The notes beneath the pieces are model-generated. The model did not search any database, was not told where the DNA came from, and saw only the letters and a list, made by a program, of their open reading frames with translations. The translations under genes were made by a program, and so were the position numbers. A stretch of 30,695 nt of DNA from Discostella pseudostelligera (taxonomy: Eukaryota; Bacillariophyta; Thalassiosirophyceae; Thalassiosirales; Thalassiosiraceae). Location: the NCBI GenBank assembly GCA_036940085.1, contig JALLBK010000165.1:1-30695 (forward strand), in the 5' to 3' direction. Shown here piece after piece: positions 21,592 through 30,605 of the stretch (positions are counted from its first letter, which is position 1; each line of letters opens with the position of its first letter).

Positions 21592-23566
21592 TCACCTAGT
21601 TGAACAGATTTGGAACTGGTTGCACAGCATTATACTTTGCGACATCGTGGTTGGTCGCCTCGTGGTTAGTGGCATCGTGGTTGGTCGCCTCGTGGTTGCT
21701 GGCCTCGTTGTCGTTGGCATCGTTGTTGTTGGCATTGTGGGTGTTGGCATGGTGGTTGTTGGCCTCGTGGTTGTTGGCGCAATCGATGGACTTGCAGTGG
21801 CGAAGTCGTTGAAGTATACGTTGAATGTCATGGTGTCTCCAGAAACACTAATATTGCTGATGGTGACCCCTGTGTCACGAATAATCCCACCCTTGTAACT
21901 TTTAGTGTTTGGGTACCTTTGTCCAGTTGAAAGACCTGAATTGGAAATGCCTGTTGCATTTGGACTGGAAAACAAATCGTTTAGATCTCCTTCGTTAGGG
22001 ACTCCCTCTTCATCTTTTGTCCCCTTCTCCAAGTGGTATTCGCCATCAGCCTGAAGGAGAGCAACTCGATAGTGGTTTCCATTCGATGGCCAGTCAGTTT
22101 GATTCGGATCATTTGGATATCCTTCTTTATTGTTGTTGTCGTCTTCAACGGAGTCATCAATATGGAAAATAGCCAATCCAGGACCTGGTATATCCTTATC
22201 AAACTTGCAACGTTGACAATTCTCAATGAGCAAATATTCTCCAATGTCAAAGTTCGCCGTGCCGTTTCCGATTAGGTAAATATCCTTGAACTCGCATGAT
22301 TTGCTAGCAGAATATAATCCCGAAGTCGAGATGACTTTTGGGGTAACCCAACCCAACTGAACTTTGGCCCAAGCACTCATATGAGGCGGATTGTACTGGG
22401 TGCCATCAAATCCCCAACTGTTGGCCACCGAGCAATAATTACCGAGTCCGGATGATGAGTCGTCCTCGTCATACAAGTTGGGCAATCCAAAGGAATGTCC
22501 TGTCTCATGTGCAATTACTCCGATCCTACCAATATCACTGCCACTGATACCCCAAAGAGCAGAACTGATGTGGTAATCAAACACCGACTTTCCACTGGTG
22601 CTTGTCCAATTTCCACCTGGGAGTGAGAAGAGAGTCCATTTGTGTGACCAAATTCGGTCTTTGGGTTCAACGCCGTTCTCATCGGCATCCCCCGCATCTG
22701 CTGCATATCCGGAATGTAAAAACCAATAGCATCAATGCGGCCATCATTGTCGGTGTCGAACTCATCAAAATTAAATCCTGTGGCTTGCAAAGCATTGAGA
22801 CCATCTCAAATCATTTCGTGAGCCTTTTTTGGATTTCTACCGCTTTCACCATTTGCATAATATGCCTCCGTATTTGGAAGCGTCACCCACGGCGCGATAG
22901 TGGTGTTCAGGTCCAGCTGATTACGAGGAAACCAAATACACATCTCGGACTGAGCCAGTGGGGCAAAGACGCTGGTCGGGACCTACATTGTTCATGAGGA
23001 TGGAAAGCTCTGCGGAGGTAGGAACCTTGTGATCGACGTGATTTGCAAATTTCATTGGAATCATGAGATTTTTCTTGGTGCCAACCCATACCTGAGCACT
23101 TTGTTGACCATTAGAACCCACCCCATTAATGTCTTCTGTACCTGAAATCATGATGCTTTCCTCATTATTGATTGGGAGCTTCATGTGCTCATTGGTTGTT
23201 AGCATCATGCCGCTTGTTTTGCTCGCCACAGTCTTCGGATCATCTTTCCCTGCCACCAATCCACTTGAGACCAAAGTACCAGTGGTCGGGTCAAACTCCA
23301 TGTACATGTAGTTGCCAAGAACTTTGGATACAGTGAATCCCTCTTCTGTTACTTTGACAAATCCGCCCCTCTCCCAATTTTCTCGAAGGAACAATGGAGG
23401 GGGTGACAGAACTATCCTCGTTCGTCTCGACGTATGAGTTGGGGTTAGGCGGCCCCATCATCATGGGTCGCGATTGTGCCAATGAGATGCTTGCAATCCA
23501 TAGAAGAAGCAACAGCAATCCATTGCGGCCGGGACGGAGGAGAAGGTAAGACTTGCTGAGCTTCAT
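21592..23566 (-). pseudogene. M6-family metalloprotease pseudogene (decayed paralogue)
   Basis: Closely related along its whole length to the intact protease at 10629-12401, in inverted orientation. Comparison with that intronless copy shows at least four lesions, in transcript order. An extra base in the C run at 23399-23403 (read on minus) shifts frame after the signal peptide. A two-base loss near 22921 creates TAA directly after the VRDVYLVSS segment. An in-frame TGA lies at 22806-22808. A one-base loss near 22717-22722 shifts frame before the catalytic domain. The catalytic region remains open (HETGHSFGLPN), but the third zinc ligand, Asp in the intact copy, is Asn here. The 3' end encodes Thr/Pro/Arg repeats absent from the intact copy. 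A spliced gene is unlikely, since the breaks are 1-2 base indels and a stop without splice sites. One lesion alone could be a sequencing error, but four are unlikely to be. Confidence 0.88.
21641..21783 (-). repeat. 15-bp coding minisatellite (TTTRP/TTTMP units)
   Basis: The 3' end of the protease pseudogene carries about nine imperfect 15-bp units encoding pentapeptides such as TTTRP, TTTMP, TPTMP and ATTRR. This Thr/Pro-rich tail resembles the linker or wall-associated tails of secreted diatom proteins. The intact paralogue has only a short PTAKPTKTK tail. Confidence 0.8.
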
Positions 23567-24197
23567 GTGGTGGATTTTTGGAGGCAATTGTTGGCGTTGT
23601 TGCCGCTACTGTGATGATTAAGGTTGGCTTGTAGATAGGAGCACTCTTCACTCTTTATGGTGATTGGCTTGTGTCGATCGTCAATAATTGTTACGTGTCC
23701 AACCACATACAATACCACGTGACACCATGATATTATGCACCTTTGATAAATCTCACCGCCCGCACAGAGTGGCCCACCCCTGCAGATAGAGCTACAGTGG
23801 CTTTCACGGATGTTCGAAGTGGATTGTTGCATATTCATCGGCGCGACGATGACGGGGGAGGGCTACTGAGACCCGGGTGTGGCTGCTGTCGATGAGGTAT
23901 CGTATGGAGGAGGGCACATCCGTCATGGGCGAGGCTTCACAGAATATCTTAAAGTTGTTGGGTGGCTGCGGTGGTAGGTGTCCCTTCGCTTCCTACTCCA
24001 CGTGGAAGTCCCCTTGTCTCACCTCCGAATCCATCCACGTGGAGAGACATCCCCTGACGACAAAAAATGACAATGACAATGGCGGGCCGCCGACGCCGCC
24101 AGTAGTAGAGAGTAGAGATAGTCTATCCTAACCTTCCACCACACACCGCCACCGCCGCTCTCCTTACCTAAAGCCAATCAATTAATAAATCTTCATA
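23567..24197. promoter_or_regulatory. Upstream region of the TXNDC9-like gene with two G-boxes
   Basis: 631 bp between the start of the M6 pseudogene (-) and the TXNDC9-like gene (+). G-box elements CACGTGGAAG and CACGTGGAGA lie at 23999 and 24036, 37 bp apart and about 160-200 bp before the ATG. A further CACGTG lies near 23715. The open frame at 23877-24131 spans the G-boxes and has no domain. Confidence 0.5.
23999..24041. promoter_or_regulatory. Pair of G-box elements upstream of TXNDC9-like gene
   Basis: CACGTG cores occur at 23999-24004 and 24036-24041, both preceded by C and followed by GA. The spacing of 37 bp is about three and a half helical turns. bHLH or bZIP binding is expected from the motif only. 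Confidence 0.45.
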
Positions 24198-25034
24198 ATG
24201 GATCTCGGCTTCGGTTCCTCCAACCAACAAATCGGATCATCCGTCTCCTCCTCCATCTTAGCCGCCACATCCGCCCAAGAAGAAGCTCTCGCATCTCAAA
24301 TTTCAAAATACGATGCCCTCCTTGATGCCAATGATAGTGAACTCGAATTACTCCGTGAGAAACGTCTTTCTCAAATGAAATTACACCAACAGCAACAATT
24401 GGCATGGAAGAATGCCGGTCATGGAGTGTATATGGAACTCGATGCAGCTGGACAACATGGTGGTGATGTAGCCAAGGCATTCTTCAATGCTACCAAACTA
24501 TCACAACGAGTAATCATTCATTTCTATCGCAATACCACCCGCTCCTGCGATAGCTTCCATCGAGCACTAACAGATTTGGCACCGAAACATCTTGAAACGA
24601 AATTTATCAAAATCAATGTCGAGGGATGTGATGATACTCGAGAGGGTGGTTCAGGTGTGGGTGCCAAATATCTTGTGGAAAAATTGGGTATTGTGATAAT
24701 GCCAACAGTATTGATAGTGATCGATCGAAAGGCAACACATCATATACGTGGATTTGATGAATTGGGTGGTACGGATGAGTTTAGTGCTAATGAATTAGCC
24801 CATGTGTTGGGAATGCATGGTGCATTGACATGTAGGGAGGAGGAGGAGTTGGCGGTGCCTGGGAGTGGTGGTAGGGGAAGGGGTGGCGGCGGTGGTGAGA
24901 GTAGTGGTATTGGTGGTGGAGGTGGTAGTAACAGTAGTTGGGGAGCATTGAGATCCATGTACTGTTATGGTGGTGGTGGTGGTAATCGAGGTGGGCCACG
25001 CTCGGGAGGCTATGATGATTTCGATGATGAATGA
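24198..25034 (+). CDS. TXNDC9: TXNDC9/phosducin-like 3 (thioredoxin-fold chaperone cofactor)
   Basis: A 278-residue single-exon protein. Proteins of this family bind the cytosolic chaperonin CCT and modulate actin and tubulin folding. A helical, charged N-terminus (about 25-72, with ELELLREKRLSQMKLHQQQQ) leads into GHGVYMELD and the thioredoxin fold. That fold includes VIIHFYRNTTRSCDSFHRAL (105-124), KHLETKFIKINVE (130-142), the cis-Pro segment IMPT (167-170) and GFDELGGTDEF (185-195). All are family hallmarks. As in other TXNDC9 proteins, the redox CxxC is lost: only one Cys (117) remains in TRSC, so no disulfide activity is expected. An insertion (GCDDTREGGSGVGA) follows the second strand. 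The C-terminal 60 residues are a Gly/Arg-rich tail ending in YDDFDDE, not part of the usual family length of about 226, and resemble RGG-type RNA-binding tails. Confidence 0.92.
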   Translation: MDLGFGSSNQQIGSSVSSSILAATSAQEEALASQISKYDALLDANDSELELLREKRLSQMKLHQQQQLAWKNAGHGVYMELDAAGQHGGDVAKAFFNATKLSQRVIIHFYRNTTRSCDSFHRALTDLAPKHLETKFIKINVEGCDDTREGGSGVGAKYLVEKLGIVIMPTVLIVIDRKATHHIRGFDELGGTDEFSANELAHVLGMHGALTCREEEELAVPGSGGRGRGGGGGESSGIGGGGGSNSSWGALRSMYCYGGGGGNRGGPRSGGYDDFDDE

Positions 25035-25365
25035 ATGAATGAAGTGACATGTAACAATGACTTCGACATCCATTGAACCCGTTGCTGTTGCTGTTGCTGT
25101 TGCTTTGGAACGGCGCATGTGCAACTTAAAGAACGAGCATCTGATAGACTATATCTCGCTCTCCACCAGAAATGATCGGGCAACTCTTGACACGTACTCA
25201 TGATATTGATGTGACGCCATTTTGGGCGAATAGAAGCGAGACGGACCGATTGTCGAGGGATTCGCTACTAAGAATTGAAATGAATACAAATCTACATTGA
25301 ATATCTAGTACACAATAATTATTTTCTTTCATTTACTCTACTTTTCGACTTCTCCACTCTCTTTG
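25035..25365. other. 3' spacer after TXNDC9-like gene
   Basis: 331 bp downstream of the TXNDC9-like stop. It includes a (TTGCTG)-like hexamer run at about 25081-25104. No gene is supported. Confidence 0.5.
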
Positions 25366-25557
25366 TCATGGTCTCAGTCTTCTCCTCCTCTCATCATCAC
25401 ACAACTCCATCAAAGTCTCCTTACGACACATTCGTATTTGCGCTACCGATTGTAATACATCGTGCAATTCCTCAAGGGAGACATCTGGGTTTGCACTAAT
25501 GCGACGATGACGTTCCCGATCGGATAGTTTGACTTGAGGTAATGTAAATGCAAGTTC
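25366..25557 (-). other. Orphan coding-like segment (63 codons, no proper start)
   Basis: Reading minus, an open frame begins after a TGA at 25558-25560 and ends at TGA 25366-25368. Its peptide looks coding rather than random: charged and helical, with LPQVKLSDRERHRRIS, VSLEELHDVLQSVAQI and MCRKETLMELCDDERRRR. No ATG occurs before residue 43. It lies directly downstream of the deaminase stop at 25574 on the same strand. TTACATTACCTCAAG, at about 25530-25545, could serve as a splice acceptor. It may be a 3' exon of an alternative deaminase transcript, an exon of an unseen gene, or a gene remnant. I do not recognise the sequence. Confidence 0.4.
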
Positions 25558-25573
25558 TCATCGATCCCCATAT

Positions 25574-26512
25574 CTAACGATTATAAATCAATCCAGTTTC
25601 TGCATATCTTCTCAACACCCTTTGTGCCTCCTCTCTCATAACTCCTCGTGATACCTTTACACCACAATTTTCCAAATGTGAATAACTGCTTTCATACACT
25701 GGTCCTTCATCAAATCCAATTTCTTGGGCATCATCTTTGGTAGCCGCGCAGACTATACGGGATACACCACTCCATAGGGTAGCGCCGAGACACATGGCAC
25801 ATGGTTCGCAGGAGGTGAATAGTTCGAATTGTCGTTGTCGTGGTGGTGGTTGTTTGTTCTTCATTCCCACATTGGTATTGTCGCCTCCTGCGTCCTCATC
25901 CTCCGATGTAGTCATCATGTTTAATGTAAAACTCCCCATCTTCTTTTGAGCCAATTGTATCGCCACCATCTCACCGTGACAGGTGGAGTTATTGAGTGGC
26001 ACTACACGGTTCATCCCGATGGAGACTAGGGTGCAGTAGGATGATGATGCCGGCGATGATGTGCTTTTGTCAACATCATCCTCACAATCATAATGCCGTT
26101 CAAATATTGCTGCACCAAACGGCCCGCCACTATTCATTTGAACATTGGTGTCGGAGAGGGAAATGGCAATGGACATCATTTCATTGTCGGATGTGAATTT
26201 ATGGTGGGCGTATTGCTGTATGTTGAATGATGATGATGATGATGCTGATGATTGCTCTGTAGAACCATTGCTACCACCCACGACGGTGTTGTTGGTGGTG
26301 GAGGTGGTGTCGGTGGCAGGTGGTGTTGTAGCCCATGACGGCAATGTTATTGTAACGATGCTGTCGTCGTCAGGACGCTGCTTCTTCGTTTTGTAGCGGC
26401 GGAGAGCGGCATACGTTGCCACGGCGGCACCTGCGCCTGCCGCTGCTATGACGACGGCTGTTAATGGGGCCATCCATGGTGGTGGCGATGAGGAAGAGGA
26501 GGAGGGCGGCAT
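25574..26512 (-). CDS. Guanine-deaminase-like zinc nucleoside/base deaminase, membrane-anchored
   Basis: A 312-residue single-exon protein of the cytidine/deoxycytidylate deaminase superfamily, closest by motif to GuaD-type guanine deaminases (guanine to xanthine). The zinc site is complete: His179 and the proton-shuttling Glu181 in CHGEMVAI (HGE instead of the common HAE), and Cys238 and Cys241 in [22 protein letters not shown] (129-138), [15 protein letters not shown] and [10 protein letters not shown] follow the GuaD pattern. The last motif and the final [11 protein letters not shown] mark a full-length C-terminus. An N-terminal segment of about 20 residues ([20 protein letters not shown], 17-36) followed by RRYKTKKQR looks like a membrane anchor or signal anchor. 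Bacterial GuaD lacks it and is about 155 residues long. Low-complexity insertions at 50-95 and 200-225 also enlarge it. A tRNA adenosine deaminase is a less likely alternative. Confidence 0.8.
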   Translation of the reverse strand: MPPSSSSSSPPPWMAPLTAVVIAAAGAGAAVATYAALRRYKTKKQRPDDDSIVTITLPSWATTPPATDTTSTTNNTVVGGSNGSTEQSSASSSSSFNIQQYAHHKFTSDNEMMSIAISLSDTNVQMNSGGPFGAAIFERHYDCEDDVDKSTSSPASSSYCTLVSIGMNRVVPLNNSTCHGEMVAIQLAQKKMGSFTLNMMTTSEDEDAGGDNTNVGMKNKQPPPRQRQFELFTSCEPCAMCLGATLWSGVSRIVCAATKDDAQEIGFDEGPVYESSYSHLENCGVKVSRGVMREEAQRVLRRYAETGLIYNR

Positions 26513-27188
26513 GGGCGGACGGTGGTGGTAGTGCCTACGAAGCTGTGTTGTCGGTGCGGGTGTGGATGGTGATGGTGGGTGGAGGTCGGTCGGTGGTGTT
26601 GGGTGTTGGCTTGCTTTTTGCTTCGAGGGCGGGCTGGACAGCGAGAAAGAAACTTAACAAGGAGCTTGCTTGAAAATCTAGTCAGGGATTTGAGGAAGGA
26701 TAGTTAGGGACTTGTGGAAAGATACTTATTGTTCACTATGGCGGGAAAAGAAAGTCAGCGTCGCACCACCATCATCATCTCCACCCATCCAAGCCCTCGA
26801 TATCGACGACCATGACACTGGCTGCCGCCGCCGCTATCATCGTACACATTCCAAAATCATGGTCTTTTGATTCTATTGTATCTACTTGCTCTAAGAAGTT
26901 GCATCCATCGTTCCATTGGAGGTGCTCTTCATTGTACATCGGAACATGCTGCCGAATGAATCACAGTGCCGAGATATCAACCATGGCATTGGTTAATTTA
27001 TTTCACACATTATATCCACCAGTGAGAAATCGTTGATATTGACCATTGACTATCGTAAGTATGTGTCTTCATCATTCATTAGTCGTCATGTGCACTTATG
27101 AGTGGCAGTGCAGCATGCAATGTCGTCATGTCTTCCACAAATCAACTCCCTTCTGCTTCGCGAATTATCACGTTGATCACATCACGCA
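26513..27188. promoter_or_regulatory. Upstream region of the deaminase gene with an E2F-like site
   Basis: 676 bp containing the deaminase promoter and the 3' end of the amino acid transporter. A perfect E2F-type sequence GGCGGGAAAA lies at 26740-26749, about 230 bp before the deaminase ATG. A 74-codon open frame (26812-27036, +) starts with an Ala-rich segment but shows no domain and is left out. Confidence 0.45.
26740..26749 (+). promoter_or_regulatory. E2F-like site upstream of the deaminase gene
   Basis: GGCGGGAAAA is the reverse complement of TTTTCCCGCC, the textbook E2F-binding sequence. A single element upstream of a nucleobase-metabolism gene is plausible for S-phase control, but this rests on the motif alone. 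Confidence 0.4.
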
Positions 27189-28955
27189 CTAAAGCAAACC
27201 AAATGCCATCTTTGCCCCAACCCCACCAAACACCACACCCAGAGCCGCCGCAAACATGGCTAATGGTACCTCCCTCTTCAATCCTCTACTCGCCTTCGAT
27301 CCCATCCTCTTCACGGCACTACGAAACATCAATGCTGGATACACATAAATCAAGGCATTCCCCAATGTCGCACCCGCCAAGGACATTAAAAACGCCAACT
27401 CCTTCAATTGTGTCGCCGCAAAGGTAACGCATGCTAATATTGCCAATGTCGTCTTGGTCAACACCCCGTCCGTCCGTTCCTTCATTGGCACTTTCAATAA
27501 GTCAAGCCAACCATCTCGTGCACCGGCAAATGCCAACGGGTACGAAAAGACAATGCTCACTGCCACGGCAATACGGCTCAAGCTCATCAATACATCCTTT
27601 CCAGAATAATTATTCAATATTAGTCCAGAACTGGCAGCACCAAATGTCAAGAAACCGAGCGAACCCACAAGTCCAAAGAGTAGAATCGATATCCCAAACG
27701 ATGTCCCCACGACAGTATTGTATCGTTGAATAGTATTGTTCTTCAATTCCGTATAAAACTTGGGTGCATTGAAATGAGCCATGTATGCAGTACTCAACAA
27801 GCACACCAATATGAAGACATTGGGCGACAAGGCCGCCGAGGCACCCAAATCCCCAAACGACGGACGATACTTCGATGCGACATCCGATAGATACCTCCCC
27901 GCGGGTACAGCCGCCACGGCCGCGACAGAACGTGTGCCCTTCACGGCCGGCGAGCCAAGACGGTAGGCACCACCGAAATATCGAATGGCCATGGCAATCG
28001 CGGTGTAAAACATTCCCGATATACCCACCAAGGAGAATGGAGCCAGACTCGATAGATTCTTCAATAAGCAAAGTGGAAGTAAAGCCGTGGTTGTGATACC
28101 CAACAGGGATGCAGTGCGTGATACCTCCCACCCAGCTGTCATGAGCAATGACTTGGTAGTATCCGCCAATATCATCGAATAGCTCAAGATAGCACAACAA
28201 GTCTTGAATGTGCAAGTAACCGCGGGAATCCACGAGGTGGAATCACCCACTGACTTTGTCCATGCATCTCTGTACGATTGACCACCGGTGTAGGAACAGA
28301 CACGTCCAATGAGAGAAAAACCGTAGGCTGAGATGAGACCAATGAGTGTGATGAGTAGAGTGGCGGGTACGATGGCACTGGGGGCATTGCCAAATGCAGC
28401 AATTCCTAACCACAGATATAAATGTATATGTATTGATGTTGAAGAGTAGTACAATCAAGTGGGTGAGAATTCGAGTAGTAGTAGAGAGAGAGAGAGTCGA
28501 CAAGACATAAAGTAATAGGAGTGTGATTCAATGAAAAATATATCAATGATGGTAATGTCCCAGAACTCACCGGCTGGCAAACTTAGTACGCCTGCCCCAA
28601 CAATAGATTTCACTAGATTGAAGACTTCATTGGGGATGGAGGCTGTGCCGCCGCCATTTGATGCTTCGTTTGCATTGCTAGCAGCATCAATAGCAGCAGC
28701 AGCATCATCTGATGACATTGCCAATGCGATCTTGCCATTATGATGATGACTACGAGAATGCTGCGACGACGAGAGGGACAGTTGACGAGTGAATGTTGTA
28801 GCAACTTGAATAGGAGGGCGGACCGACAGCGATGAAGACGTCGTCGTCGTTGCTTGAAAGGCGAACGAATTCGCTGGCGTCGGAAGGACGGTCACGGCTG
28901 CGACTAGCAGCAGGAAGGAGGCGGCGAGTGGAGGAACACGGTGCATCATGGTCAT
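27189..28955 (-). CDS. AAAP-family amino acid transporter with plastid-type presequence
   Basis: Membrane transporter of the amino acid/auxin permease (SLC36/SLC38-like) family. Two exons: 28955-28571 and 28405-27189. The 165-bp intron (28406-28570) starts GTGAGT and ends GTGGTTAG. The spliced length is 1602 bp, 533 residues, in frame. The junction restores the family's first-helix motif, NLVKSIVGAGVLSLPAG followed by IAAFGNAPSA. About ten further hydrophobic segments follow, to LAMFAAALGVVFGGVGAKMA at the end. The N-terminus has a signal peptide (AASFLLLVAAVTVLPTPANS) followed by FAFQ, a Phe-type plastid cleavage motif, and a Ser/Thr/Arg-rich stretch of about 70 residues like a transit peptide. 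A plastid envelope location is therefore likely. The substrate cannot be told. Three G-boxes lie about 190-235 bp upstream. Confidence 0.85.
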
Positions 28956-29624
28956 CTATGGTCATGGGGTTTGAGCTAGCTGGATGTTCATGTAGGTACT
29001 CCTATGACGACGTTTGGTGTCATGGTCAAGAAGAAGATGATCGAGTGGATTTGGATATCGGCTTCATCTCGTCTGCCTGGCTGCCGTCTGCTGGCTGCCG
29101 GAAGCGAAGATAATGGCGAGGACTCGAGAAAATAATTGTGACACGTGGAAGAAATCGTCTTGACACGTGGAAGACAATGGGACCACGTGGAAACCCAACT
29201 CGACATCGCCGCACACCGCACACCATAGTATTTCATATCACTCTCACCAATACTGCAAATATCTACAACAACATGGCGATGACGACCATTGAAGATCATA
29301 GTATTACTATGATTATGGTATTTGCCTACATACTGATGGGCGAGTCTTCTTTTGATTACAATTGTACCTAATGTACCTACTTCCCAGCCTATCCATATAA
29401 CGACAAACAAGTCAAAAACAAAACATGAATACCTATTGCCTAATGCTCCCGATTTCAGTTCAACACTGAAGTTGCCAATCCTCGAGAGCCACATCATAGA
29501 GAAGAATATTCGCTACCGCTACTATACCGAATTCGTAATGAATCTTGTGGTCTTTCTTGCTTAATTCGTCAACCTTTTTGAATGCCTAGTTCAATGTTCG
29601 TGCACGTTTCTTTGCCGACTGCAA
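28956..29624. promoter_or_regulatory. Upstream region of the transporter with triple G-box
   Basis: 669 bp between the transporter start (-) and the 3' end of the Cys-rich repeat gene (-). The first 250 bp hold the G-box cluster. A short hairpin-capable inverted repeat (8-bp arms, 3-base loop) lies at 29295-29313. Open frames here have no recognisable domain. Confidence 0.5.
29142..29189. promoter_or_regulatory. Three-copy G-box array
   Basis: CACGTGGAA occurs three times, with cores at 29142, 29164 and 29184, so spacings are 22 and 20 bp, about two helical turns. The first two copies share TGACACGTGGAAGA. Lying about 190-235 bp upstream of the transporter ATG, the array could place three bHLH or bZIP dimers on one face of the DNA. 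Confidence 0.55.
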
Positions 29625-30605
29625 TTACAAATAGTAAGAGCAAATAAATAAAATGATATTCATAGCCAATCGATGCAAATCGTGAATGCGCCAATCTTTC
29701 TCTGGCTCTCTCACCTTACTATCTGGAGCTTTGCAGGTAGCAGGAAGACTTGCCTGCGTTGCATAATCACATTCATCTGCATCATTGCAACAGTTCACAA
29801 GGTTGGAAGTAATGCGCCCAGTCAATCCAGATCCTGCTCCTTTGCATGAATTGACAGCTCTGCATGATTGTGCAATGTTACCAATGGACCCATCATCAGA
29901 ACCTGCCTTTCGGCACGAATCCTCTCCATAACAAGAGTTGCTAATGCTCCCAATTGATCCTTCATTCTCGGCTCCATAGTAACAAGAATATTGTGCAATG
30001 CACGATTTCGTTACATCTCCCACTTTTCCTTCTTCTTGTCCGAGACCATGACAAGAGTAAAATGCATTGCATGATTCCGTTATGCTCCCAATGGATCCTC
30101 CATCCCAAGACGCACCTTCACATCCACTGTCTGCATTACATGAGCCCAGAACATCTCCTACCAATCCAGTATCATATCCAAGCCAATTGCACGCATCAAG
30201 TCCATTGCATGATGATTGGATCTTCCCAATGGATCCGAAATAAGCAGCTGCCTTATAGCAAGATACCTCTCCATTGCATGAGTCTACAATACTTTCGATG
30301 GACCCCATGCCGTATCCAGCTTTGAAACAGGCTCCGAATTTGCTGCAACTTCCTACCACCCATGGGATGTTTGCATGCATACATGCCATAAGTCCATTGC
30401 AGCTTCCATCTTTACAAACTCTGCCAGAAAAGCCTTTGCAAGCGTCAATGCCTGAACAGCAATTCACTCCATTGTCACAGGCCTCAAAACAGGTGACATC
30501 GGGATCGCCTTTAACATGTCCATTTACGCACGTCACATACTCAGCGCATAGCGGGGTCACATGATGAGAGGCGATGGTAGTTGGACTGCTTGGGGCCACA
30601 TTCAT
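29625..30605 (-). CDS. Cys-rich protein of 23-residue repeats, probably partial
   Basis: About 326 residues from the first ATG (30605). I do not recognise the family. The core is a tandem 23-residue repeat with consensus SC(N)xxxSCxxAxxxxGSIGxI, at least seven full units of exactly 23 residues, with Cys at positions 2 and 8 and a GSIG turn at 16-19. Two looser Cys-rich units precede it (CCSGIDACKGFSG, SCNGLMACMHANIP) and one degenerate unit follows. The periodicity with two Cys per turn suggests a disulfide-stapled beta-solenoid, probably extracellular. No signal peptide is present. The frame stays open upstream to a TAG at 30672-30674 without another ATG, so a signal-peptide exon probably lies beyond or near the window edge. 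At the 3' end, CKAPDSK is followed by a donor-like GTGAGAG at 29714, so the last 29 residues may be intron. Confidence 0.6.
   Translation of the reverse strand: MNVAPSSPTTIASHHVTPLCAEYVTCVNGHVKGDPDVTCFEACDNGVNCCSGIDACKGFSGRVCKDGSCNGLMACMHANIPWVVGSCSKFGACFKAGYGMGSIESIVDSCNGEVSCYKAAAYFGSIGKIQSSCNGLDACNWLGYDTGLVGDVLGSCNADSGCEGASWDGGSIGSITESCNAFYSCHGLGQEEGKVGDVTKSCIAQYSCYYGAENEGSIGSISNSCYGEDSCRKAGSDDGSIGNIAQSCRAVNSCKGAGSGLTGRITSNLVNCCNDADECDYATQASLPATCKAPDSKVREPEKDWRIHDLHRLAMNIILFICSYYL

Noticed and set aside
21592..23587. Spliced functional gene for the second M6 protease
   Set aside because: The interruptions are 1-2 base indels and a stop relative to the intronless paralogue, without splice sites or extra sequence.
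26812..27036. 74-codon Ala-rich open frame upstream of the deaminase
   Set aside because: No domain, and the length is within chance. The hydrophobic start alone is not enough.
29295..29313. Hairpin with 8-bp arms as a terminator or small RNA
   Set aside because: AT-rich, short and isolated. No conserved RNA fold or flanking feature supports a function.
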